Below, one piece after another: positions 24,501-36,500 of a DNA stretch of 64,000 bases. Position numbers and translations under genes: made by a program. Where the stretch lies: NCBI GenBank assembly GCA_036346395.1, contig CM070594.1, positions 14,293,385-14,357,384 on the forward strand, given 5' to 3'. The notes beneath the pieces are model-generated. The model made no database searches, had not been told where the DNA came from, and worked only from the letters and a program-made list of their open reading frames with translations. How positions within the stretch are numbered: the first letter of the stretch is position 1; the number at the start of each line of letters is the position of its first letter. The DNA is from Hsuehochloa calcarea (taxonomy: Eukaryota > Streptophyta > Magnoliopsida > Poales > Poaceae).

Positions 24501-27500
24501 AGAGTAGAGGGGCAAGGGTAGTAAGGCTGGGACTCATCGAAGGTGACGTCCCAAGAGATCCTCATCCGACGAGCAACAGAGTCGTAACAACGATAACCCA
24601 TTAACCCTTATGCTCAAGACTGTAGTAAAGAAAAATACACTCAACCGACTGACGATCGGTTTGGTGCGCTCACGAGTGGAAGGACAAAGCAGATACAACA
24701 GAAATAGCGAAGGTGATTGTACTATGGAGCCCAACCGTAGAGACACTCAACAGGGGTAGAGCCTTAAAGGGCAGTGGAAGGTTGCATGTTGATGAGGAAA
24801 GCAGTAGTGGAGACAGCCTCAATCCGGAAGTGAGGTAGAACAAAGGAGGCAATCATAAGAAAGTGAGCTGTCTTAAGCAAGTGGCGATGCTTACGCTCGA
24901 GATATCGTTTTGAGCATGAGCACCATAGCAAGAATAGTGAGGAAGAGTACCCATCTCGGCAAGAAAGTGGCGCAAGCGTGAGATGATGCTCGCCCGATGA
25001 AGTTAGCACGAAACACACGAATAGCGAAATAAACTAAATCACGAACCATAGTAGCGAACATCCGGTAAATAGAGAGAACTCGATTGCGAAAGGACATGAA
25101 GTAGATCCAAGTATGACGAGAATAATCATCAATAAAGATCGCATAGTATCGATGACCCTTTCGAAAATAATGAAGCCGAGGCAGAGGGAAGTTGGGTCAT
25201 TTGTCGGGAGGAGGGGATGGTTTGGGGCTATCTTGTTGTCTTTGAACTCTGCTTTGCTCTGCTGCATTTAAGCGTTGCTCTGCGGCTCCGTGTTGTGCTA
25301 AATTCGCAATGGCATTGCTACTGTGCTGAACTAGCAAGATGCTCTACATTGCTACTGTGCTACACTGCAACTAATTATATTCTCTCTAATCTCTAATGCA
25401 GAAGCACAAAAAATAACAAGTGCAAGTATTGCATCCTTGAGGCTATGTATGATCCAAAGACCGATCCAAAGCAGGCGAGGTCTAATGATCCGAGATGAAA
25501 GTATGGCTTTTGGCCAGTTATTGGCAACCGAGATTTGGTCCAATGTTTGCTTTGTGACCGGAAGGTATCGGGAAGAATCAAAAGGTTTAAAGAGCATCTT
25601 GCGAGTGGGTTTGGAGATGTTAAAAAATATACTAAGACTACAACATCAATCATGAAAGAAATGAGAGATGCTTTATGGAAATTCAAGGGCATACCACTCT
25701 TCCTAGATTATGATGATGAAGGAGGAGAAGATGAAGATGTGAGTGTGACAACAACCAACAAGGAGTCTCAAGCCTCTGTTGTGCAACCAAGTTCTGGGAC
25801 AGCGGACATCTAAGTGTGACAATAATTAAAGATGATGGAAAGCACATGGATGCTACTGCTAATTTAGATGAGTTTGAGATGGATGACTTTTGAGAGATGA
25901 GAAAGTTGGACATGTTATTGTTGTGGACTTATGTTATGCCATTAGATTCTAAGCTCATAGACTTATTTTATTGTTATGGACTTACGTTGGTTATGTCGTG
26001 CTTGTTATGTTGCTCATTATTCATGTAATTGTATATTTAATTCTTAGTTTTCACTTCATTGTTGTCCCATTTCCATATAGCTTGTTGTTTGGGAGGAGAG
26101 ATGAGATGAGATATTATCAACAAGGTATGTCACTCAATCCATATTTGCTCAATTAATTGAAATATAAATTATTATAATGTCTTGTAACAAACTACATGTT
26201 GAAAGGATGGGTGCTCTGAGGAAGAAGAACAATTGGAAAGAGGATGGGTGCTATATGGACTCAAGAACCCACAACATCAAGGTATTCATGTGCTACTAAA
26301 TTGATGATTTAATTTGTTGTCATACTAGATTAGAATGTGTGTATGGCGTCGCCTCATTTGCGTGCCTTAAAGCGCTTGGGTCAAAAGGTGATGAGTCACG
26401 CGCCTGCTATATCGTTTAATAACCTTGGCAAGAAGAACATGAAGAGAAGTGGAAAAGATGCATCGGATCGCGAATGAAAGAGCGTACCATCTGCCGTCGA
26501 ACAATGAAAAGAAGAGTGTGGGACTCGCGAAGTGGGCGAGTAGAATCTAGTGTCATGTGAAAAGAAGCTCTGTCCAAGATCTACAAAGACAAGATATCAA
26601 GCGAGGAGGTTGCGAGTAGGGATGCTGAGAAGCTATCACGAGAAGCAAGAGCGGACAAGCGAGCCGTGGCGGCGGTGGCGGCTCGGGCGAGCCATCATAG
26701 CCTCCCGAGACAGGGGTGGCTACGCTAGCGAGAATAGAGCAACGGCGATGGCACGAGGGGCGATGGCGGCGTTGAAAGTGGCGGCAATGGCCTTTCGAGA
26801 AGGAGATGGTGCGGGCATGCCGCACGCCGACCACGGGGCTTCGCGACACTCGTCCTCACTAAGCCGCGGCCCTTCTCGCCAAGCGAAGCTCGCCAAGGAG
26901 AAGCGGAGCTCGACACGGTGACCTTCGTCCGGACACCGGCACACCGAGGCCGCCCATTTCCCCTCCCGCCGATTATGTGTCCCGCCATGTGGATCGCCCC
27001 GACGCAAGGTACCGCGACGCCATCAAGCGCCTTCGTTGCGCGAGGCGAGCGCCACAAGCCGTCCTACGACGGACAACGCGGAGTTCCGGCCGAAGTTTGC
27101 GCATCGCCGACGAGGGATCCATCGCATTCCCGCCGACACCCCGCAGTGAACGCGCCGAACGCCGCAACGACGGCAGGCCACCGCCCGCCCTCAGCAGAGG
27201 ATGCCACTTCATCGGGGAGGCGAATGACGCCGTCACCGCCAACCGCCCACCAAGGCCCTCGACGGCAAGACGCCATACGAGGCGCACGGCGCAAGCCGCG
27301 GTGAACCACCTCCGTCTTCTACCGCCGCCTTCGCAAGGAGCTCAACCACGCGGCAAGCTCGACGACCGAGCACGCCAGGGTCTTCATTGGCTACGCTGGG
27401 GCGCCAAGGCCTACCGCGCCTCGACCGCGACACGGCGACAAGATCACGCGGACGCCGTGTTCGACGGGCGAGGCCGACGGGGCAAGATGGTGGATGACGG

Positions 27501-30500
27501 CCGACCGATGACCGCCGATTTCATCGCGACTACGCCCACTTCGAGGAGGCGGGGAGCCGATCATCTTCACCGAGCGGCCTACCCCACCTGCTCGCCACCA
27601 TCTCCGCGAGTCCTTCACCACCGCCAAGACCCGCCACGCCGCTCTCCTACACCGCACTACCCTTCGTTCGACCGGCACACCCACAACGAAGAGCAGACGG
27701 GAGTTCGCCACTCCGCCAACGACGAGTCGATCGACGCTACCACGGGCGAGCCTCCGCTACGATGGGACGACCTCTGCGAGCAATGGCCTCGAACGGGCAA
27801 GCGACCTCAAGGAGCGACTCAGGACGACGGCGAGCCTTGTTCCTTCGCCGAGGCGGAGAGCGCGCATGGCGTCGCGATGCGAGGATGGCGCAGTAAACAA
27901 GACGGGAGCGGGCCGATCTTCCAACCCACCACGCCATCTCTCCGTGGTCTTCAAGCTCAAGAAAGACGAGGGAGAGGTGATCAAACACAGGCGCGCGGCG
28001 TACGTTGGTTATGTCGTGCTTGTTATGTTGCTCATTATTCATGTAATTGTATATTTAATTCTTAGTTTTTCACTTCATTGTTGTCCCATTTCCATATAGC
28101 TTGTTGTTTGGGAGGAGAGATGAGATGAGATATTATCAACAAGGTATGTCACTCAATCCATATTTGCTCAATTAATTGAAATATAAATTATTATAATGTC
28201 TTGTAACAAACTACATGTTGAAAGGATGGGTGCTACGAGGAAGAAGAACAATTGGAAAGAGGATGGGTGCTATATGGACTCAAGAACCCACAACATCAAG
28301 GTATTCATGTGCTACTAAATTGATGATTTAATTTGTTGTCATACTAGATTAGAATGTGTGTATGGCGTCGCTCATTGCTGCCTTAAGCGCTTCGGTCAAA
28401 GGTGATGAGTCACGCGCTCGCCTTATCGTTTAATAACCTTGACAAGAACATGAAGAGAAGTGGAAAAGATGCATCGGACTTGCAGAAAGAGCGTACCATC
28501 GCCGTCGAACAATGAAAAGAAGAGCTGTGGGACTCGGAGTAGGCGAGTAGAATCTAGTGTCATGTGAAAAGAAGCTCTCCAAGATCTACAAAGACAAGAT
28601 ATCGACAGCGACGGAGGTTGCGAGTAGGCTGCGCGGAAGCCTATCCGAGAAGCAAGCAGCCGGAAAGCGAGCCGATGACTGCGGTGGCGGCTCGGCACGA
28701 GCCCATCATAGCCTCCGAGAGGTCGCTACGCTACGCCGAGCATAGAGCAGGCGATGGCCATCGAGGCGATGCGGTTGCAAAGTGGCGGCAATGGCCTCCG
28801 GTGCCTCGATCCACGCATGGCGGCCAGTTGGCGGCGTCGCGCACGACGGGCTCGTCGCGCACGAGCAATCGGCTCGAGTAGATCCGCCAACCTCTAGAGC
28901 GAGTCCGCGCGCCCGCATCGCGAGAGGATGCGATCAATGGGAAGGCGGAATGCGCGCTCATCGATCACCGCTACCCAGAGAGCCCTCGACGCAAGCGCAT
29001 CGAGTGTCGCGGCAAGCGCAGGGAAAGCCTCCGGTCAACAACGCGCTCGAGGAGCTAACAGGTGCAGCTCGATGCTCGAGACGCAGGGCTTCATGGTCGC
29101 TGGGCGCAGGCCTCGGCCTCGACGCGACAAAGGAGCAGGCCACAGCAGCGAGCAAAGGTCGAGCGGCGAGGCCGATGCTTGGGCAAGATGGTGGATGACG
29201 GCTCGACTCGATGACCGCGATTTCATCGCGATCGCCCACCGAGAGGCGGGAGCGACATCTCGGCGGCCTACACGCGTTGTCGCCACGAGCATCCGCTACC
29301 TTGTCCACACGCGGCCGGACTTGGCGTTCGCCATCGGCTCGTCGGCCGGTTCATGGAGCGGCCCGACGATTTTAACACCAAAGCGGTAGTGAAAAGGATC
29401 CTCCGCTACGTCGCGGGCACCTCGGACTACGGCTTGCACTACCCAAGGTGCCGGCGGCGCGACTTCATCGAATGCATAAGCGGCAATGACCACGCCGGCG
29501 ACATCGACACGAGCAAGAGCACCAGCGGGACGCTGTACTTCCTCGGCAAGTGTCCGTCGGTGTGATCGGTCAACGGCCAGTGGTGGCTTTGTCTAGTGTG
29601 GAGGCGAGTACATTGCGACCACTACCGCTTCTACCTGGGCTCGTGGTCGGCTCGGTGCCATGGCGATCTCCTTGGCAGAGATGCGGAGGCGGTAGAACTC
29701 AGGGTGGACAGCAAGTCCGCCTTGGCCTTGGCGAAGAACCCTGTCTTCCATGAGCGCAGCAAGCACATCCGGGTGAGGTATCACTTCATCAAGCTGCTGG
29801 ATGAAGGGAGTATCCGAGACCAACTACATCAACACCCAAGACCATTACTTGACTTCTGACCAAGTCTCTTGGGCGGATCAAGTTCCAGGAACTTCGCGCC
29901 AGGATCGGGATGGCTCAGATTCCTCACAAGGAGACACACAAGACTTAGGGGGAGAATGATGGAGAAGTCTCTGTGTTTTGTCTGGTGCTTGTGGGGCTAC
30001 AGCACATAGTCAGGACAAACATCTTGATTGTCATAGGGCAGCGACTTTAAGGACGAAGATCTTGACTGTCATAGGACAAAGACTTTTAAGGATGACATCT
30101 TGATCATCATAGGATGGCTGAGCTTTAAGGACAACATCTTGACTTGTCCTTGTATGCAGATCTTAGACAAAGATCTTAGCATATGCTTGGTGGGTTGGCG
30201 ACCTATAAATATGTATCCCCAACCCCTCAGGTTGGCATGGTATTGTGTTAGAAATAAACAAAGAAAAATTGCCTCATCTCCAAGTATCATCCTCTCCATG
30301 AGAGTAAGGATCTTGCTAACACCAACAGCAAGAGTCCAGCGAGTAACAAAGGTGACTGTAGTGGAGCTGAGAGGGAGCAGAGATGAACTGACTCAAAATG
30401 TGAGTTGGGTGAGAAATATCAAATCGAGTGATCCCAAGGTAGACGAGGCTCTCGACAAAATGACGCTAGCAAGTGGGGTCCGCAAGAGGCTCACCATCAA

Positions 30501-33500
30501 TAGGCCAAAGGTTAACACCAAACTCCATAGGAGTATCCACTATGTGTTGATCAGTGAGACAAGCACGAGCAAGGATATCCTAAATGTACTTCTACTAGGA
30601 GAGGTAGTAGCCCTCAGATGTAAAAGTGACCTTAATCCCAAGGAAGCAATGAAGAGAACCAAACTCAGACATCAAGAACTGCTAGTTGAGACGCTCCTTC
30701 ACAAAGGTAATGTATTGAGAGTAATCTCTAGTAATGATCATGTCATCCATATATAGAAGGAGCATCCGACTGCGAGGAGAGATGTATACAAAGAGGTAGG
30801 TTGTGATCACTGGCGGAGAAGTCAGCAGCAGTGACAACAGAAAAGAAGTGATCAAACCAAGCACGAGGGGCTTGTTTGAGCCCATAGAGCGACAAAGGTG
30901 GCAAACCATACCATCAGGGACAAATATCCAGGGGCGACAGCATGTAGACCTTCTCACGTAGCTCGCCATTGAGAAAGGTATTTTTGATGTTCCGCTGAGA
31001 GATGGACCACTATCGAATAGAGGCTACAACAAGAAGAGTTCGAACAGTGGTCATGTGGGCGACAGGAGCGAACGTCTCATCGTAGTCACGACCATGCTCC
31101 CGCTAAAAACTACGCACCACAAGACAAACCTTGTAGCACTCAAGGGAACCATCCGAGCAGGTCTTGATCTTGTACACCCACTTGCACGTGATAAGAGTGA
31201 CACGTGCAGGTAAGGACACAAGATCTCAAGTGCTAATATGCTCTAAAGCAGCAATCTTCTCTGACATCGCAAGCTACCACTTAGGGTAAGCAGTAGCCTA
31301 ACGATAGGTCGTAGGCTCATAAAAAGCAACAGCTGCAAAGCCATAGCGCTTAGGACCCAACAAGGACGGAGAAGAAGAGCTAGAAACAGGGCTCAGCAAA
31401 GACAGGGACTCATCTGGAGGAGTAGGCCGAGAACGGCGAGAGTAGTACAAGGGAAAAGGTGGAATCCCAACAAAGGAGCTGGAAGGAAACTCCGACGGAG
31501 AGGGGACAGGTGGAACCGGAGGAGAGGAAAGACAAGGTGGAGGAGGAAACGAAACAAAAGTGGAAAGCTGAGCATCAGGAAAACTCAGAAAGGAGATCGA
31601 CTCAATAAGAGAATCTGAGCTGAGAGTAGAGGGGCAAGGGTAGTAAGGCTGGGACTCATCGAAGGTGACGTCCCAAGAGATCCTCATCCGACGAGCAACA
31701 GAGTCGTAACAACGATAACCCATTAACCCTTATGCTCAAGACTGTAGTAAAGAAAAATACACTCAACCGACTGAGCAGTCAGTTTGGTGCGCTCACGAGG
31801 TGGAAGGACAAAACAGATACAACCGAAATAGCGAAGGTGATTGTACTATGGAGCCCAACCGTAGAGACACTCAACAGGGGTAGAGCCTTAAAGGGCAGTG
31901 GAAGGTTGCATGTTGATGAGGAAAGCAGTAGTGGAGACAGCCTCAATCCAGAAGTGAGGTAGAACAAAGGAGGCAATCATAAGAAAGTGAGCTGTCTTAA
32001 GCAAGTGACGATGCTTACGCTCAGAGATATCGTTTTGAGCATGAGCACCATAGCAAGAATAGTGAGGAAGAGTACCCATCTCAGCAAGAAAGTGACACAA
32101 AGCAGCAGACAGATGCTCGCCAGCTAAAGTTAGCACGAAACACACGAATAGCCGAAATAAACTAAATGCGAACCATAGTAGCGAACATCTGGTAAATAGA
32201 GAGAACCTGACTGCGAGAGGACATGAAGTAGATCCAAGTATGACGAGAATAATCATCAATAAAGATCGCATAGTATCGATGACCCCTTTCGAAAATAATG
32301 AAGCCGAACCGAGAGGGGGAAGTTGGGTCGCTGTCGGGAGGAGGGGATGGTTTGGGGCTATGCCATTGTGCTGAACTCTGCTTTGCTCTGCTGCATTTAA
32401 GCGTTGCTCTGCGGCTCCGTGTTGTGCTAAATTCGCAATGGCATTGCTACTATGCTGAACTAGCAAGATGCTCTACATTGCTACTGTGCTACACTGCAAC
32501 TAATTATATTCTCTCTAATCTCTAATGCAGAAGCACAAAAAATAACAAGTGCAAGTATTGCATCCTTCGAGGCTATGTATGATCCAAAGACCGATCCAAA
32601 ACGGAAGGCGAGGTCTAATGATCCGAGATGAAAGTATGGCTTTTGGCCAGTTATTGGCAACCGAGATTTGGTCCAATGTTTGCTTTGTGACCGGAAGGTA
32701 TCGGGAAGAATCAAAAGGTTTAAAGAGCATCTTGCGAGTGGGTTTGGAGATGTTAAAAAATATACTAAGACTACAACATCAATCATGAAAGAAATGAGAG
32801 ATGCTTTATGGAAATTCAAGGGCATACCACTCTTCCTAGATTATGATGATGAAGGAGGAGAAGATGAAGATGTGAGTGTGACAACAACCAACAAGGAGTC
32901 TCAAGCCTCTGTTGTGCAACCAAGTTCTGGGACAGCGGACATCTAAGTGTGACAATAATTAAAGATGATGGAAAGCACATGGATGCTACTGCTAATTTAG
33001 ATGAGTTTGAGATGGATGACTTTTGAGAGATGAGAGAGTTGGACATGTTATTGTTGTGGACTTATGTTATGCCATTAGATTCTAAGCTCATAGACTTATT
33101 TTATTGTTATGGACTTACGTTGGTTATGTCGTGCTTGTTATGTTGCTCATTATTCATGTAATTGTATATTTAATTCTTAGTTTTTCACTTCATTGTTGTC
33201 CCATTTCCATATAGCTTGTTGTTTGGGAGGAGAGATGAGATGAGATATTATCAACAAGGTATGTCACTCAATCCATATTTGCTCAATTAATTGAAATATA
33301 AATTATTATAATGTACTGTAACAAACTACATGTTGAAAGGATGGGTGCTACAGGGAAGAAGAACAATTGGAAAGAGGATGGGTGCTATATGGACTCAAGA
33401 ACCCACAACATCAAGGTATTCATGTGCTACTAAATTGATGATTTAATTTGTTGTCATACTAGATTAGAATGTGTGTATGGCGTCGCCTCGCTGCGTGCCT

Positions 33501-36500
33501 TAAGCGCTTCGGCGGTCAAAAGGTGATGAGTCACCGCGCCTCGCCTTATCGTTTTAATAACCTTGACAGCAAGAACATGAAGAGAAGTGGAAAAGATGCA
33601 TCGGACTGCAACAGAAAGAGACGTACCATCTGCCGTCTGAACAATGAAAAGAAGAGCTGTGGGACTCGCAGAAGTGAGGCGAGTAGAATCTAGTGTCATG
33701 TGAAAAGAAGCTCTGTCCAAGATCTACAAAGACAAGATATCAAACGAGGGAGGTTGCAGAGGTAAGGACTGCTGAGAAGCTATCCTGAGAAGCAAGAGCC
33801 AGACAAGCAGAGCCCGTGATAGCGGTGGCGGCTCGAGGCAGGAGCCATCATAGCCTCCCGAGACAGGGGTGGCTACGCTAGCCAGGAATAGAGGCAACGG
33901 CGATGGCCTGAGGGGCGATGGCAGCGTTGAAAGTGGGTGGCAATGGCCTCCCAGGCCTCATCCCCAGTGGCAGCCTTGGCAGCAGGTCCGGCGGCACGGG
34001 AGCTCGGGGGCGGTAGAAAGCAATCGGCTCGGAGTAGATCCGCCAACCTCTAGAGCAGATCCGGCGGCCCAGACCTCGGGAAGCCGAAGGTGATGCAATA
34101 GGGAAGCAGAAGCCGACAGCTCCAGTTCGATCACCCTACCCTGAGTAGGGGAGCCCCAACAACGCAAGCATGGTGTCCCAGCGACAGCGGTAGGGAAGCC
34201 TCGGCAACAACACGCGCGGAGCAGAGGAAGCAGGGGTGGCCCGATGCTCGGAGCAGAGGAAGCAGGGGTCGCCTGGTCCTCCCCGGTCGGGAGCAAAGGA
34301 AGTAGGGGCGGCCCACACACGCGGAGCAAAGGAAGCAGACGCAGCCCGATGCTTGGAGTAGAGGGAGCAGGGGTCACCCGGTCCTCGCTGGCGACGTGGG
34401 ACGGGTGCAGCCAACGCGACCAGGAGCGACATCAGGTGCAGCTAGCGCGGTTGGAGGAGAGGCATGGCCAGGAGGGGAGGCGCAGATCCAGCGGCCCGAG
34501 CGTCAGGACGACAGGTTCGGGCTCGATCCAGCGGCGACGGGAGCAGGGGAGGTTCGATGCGGCGTGATCCGAGGAGGAAGAGCACGGGGGCAAGGCAGGG
34601 GCGAGGGGGCGGCGGTCGGCTCAGGGCTCAGGGCTCAGGGGGCGGTGGCCGACGCGAGGAAGGCACAACGACAGTGGCAGCGCGATGCAAAGGAAAAGGA
34701 TTGGGAGAGAGCGGGATGGCTCCATGTTGGAATGAACCTTAGATCTATTTCAATAGCTAAAAGGTCAATATAAATATACAAAGAGCACCTAAGTTATATA
34801 CATATCTAACAATTTTCATCTACGCTTATTGTGTTAGTCGTAATATTGGATTGGTTTGAGGTTTTCTGTACCATAATATAGGATTGGTGAACACTAAACG
34901 TGTGTGTAGACACATGAATAAGGAAAAGAGCAAGTATGCAAACATGTAGTCTATACCTAGGCATAGTTATGTAAGTGTGCAATGCACTAATGTAGTTATG
35001 TGTAAATCAAGATATACGTTTAACTCCAATAATTTTCTACTTCAGAACATAACCAGTGGCCGTGGGCAATGCAAATATGGTCCACAAAAGAATCAGTACC
35101 AATTAATAGATATTTCTAATGCCCAATATCTTACCAACACGATGTAGCTTCTAACTACATGATGCAATATAAGATAAGTCCAAGTAAATCAACCACCACC
35201 ATGCAAATAAACATGCAGACATAACGTACTCTTCATTTCGAGTTTCTGACCTGCCAAGAAGCTGCAGACCGGTTCTCCTTCAAAGGAGATTCTTGGGCAT
35301 TGATTTCTTTGGTATCTTGATCAGACTGAGTAGAAATATAGAACAATAACTCTCCTAGTGTTGCCATACAGAATCTCCTGAGTTTATCATGCTTGTCCCT
35401 TAAACCATCTGATAGTGCATTAAAAATTCCTGAACTTGCCAGCTCTACATTAAGGATAGTGGAGTAGCGTATCAGTAATCCCATAAGTGAAGCAATTTGC
35501 ACACGCAAAACTGAAGTTTTTGACAGCCGAAGCATTTTTATAAGCAGCAACATAATTGGACCATTAGTGATTATATTTGCCGCATCGGAGTTCATGCTTA
35601 GCATCTCCAGGTATCTGATGATATTCTGTTTCTCTGAAACCTGGAAAGTTCCACTTAAACTCTGAAGTATCTGACTATTAAATGCATTCATCTGTTCCCG
35701 TGGTAACTTAATATAATCACCAGCGGGAAGAGCTTCAAAAGGAAGCACAGGAATTGTGTCTGCAGTTTTATCTCCTTTCCTACTGGGCATAACTGGTTTG
35801 ACTGCAAGATCTGTTGGATGCCAGAATGCTTCAGAGATGTTAAATGGCTCAGAACCAGTACCTGAAGTTATCTTTGCACGTTGTGCTTTCCTCATACAAA
35901 TGCTAGGTGGCGTGGCCACCACATCAAGATTCTCTGAACAATTCTGATCAGTTTTCAGCATGGTATCAGGCTTAACAGAACCCTCATCTGTAAGCGTATC
36001 CACCTGATTCTCTTCATTTCCATCAGTGCCTTGAATCAAAAGTTTTTCATCTGCTGTGGATCCAGGATTGTCCGATCCATCATTATCATCAGGTGCATCA
36101 CCTCCTTGGTTTTCACAAAAGTCAAGCTCCATGTCATTATTTTCAATCTTAACGTCAGTCTCGTTTTCAGATGTTTCTCTGGGAGGACGCCTATAGTTTT
36201 CCTTGTCCCTTTCCCTTTGCAAATTCATCTTAGCTATGCGAGACATCCTGAGGATATTTACAGCCTTGGAACCATCAGTCTTATAGGAAGGTTTTGCACT
36301 ATTTTTCTTACCACTTTGCACATTCTTAACAGGGGTCGTGAACACCTTAGCTGAATTTTCATCCTTCTTCCGTAGGCCATTGTGTTCACGGGGCTTGGGT
36401 GGTGTCAACTGTCTGGAAGGTTTATCCTCATTTCTCTCAGCTAAATAGGGTGTAAAAGAAAGTTCAACCATGTTGTCAAAGGCAGGTTGAGGAGGTAATG

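Larger units (their letters stand above)
20724..35250 (-). other. RUK: RUK intron 8, about 14.5 kb, transposon-filled
   Basis: Donor GTCAGA at 35250 and acceptor TGCAG ending at 20724 join WQ to VPSAVIALVSS in frame. About 0.44 kb (34812-35250) and 0.47 kb (20724-21194) look like original intron. The remaining 13.6 kb is nested transposable-element DNA. If the donor is not used, the frame adds only VRNSK before a stop. Confidence 0.9.

Noticed and set aside
26977..28065. A 362-residue open frame on the plus strand
   Set aside because: It crosses copia integrase and linker sequence in mixed frames and runs into the hAT tail. GC-rich composition keeps it open; no single domain is read through.
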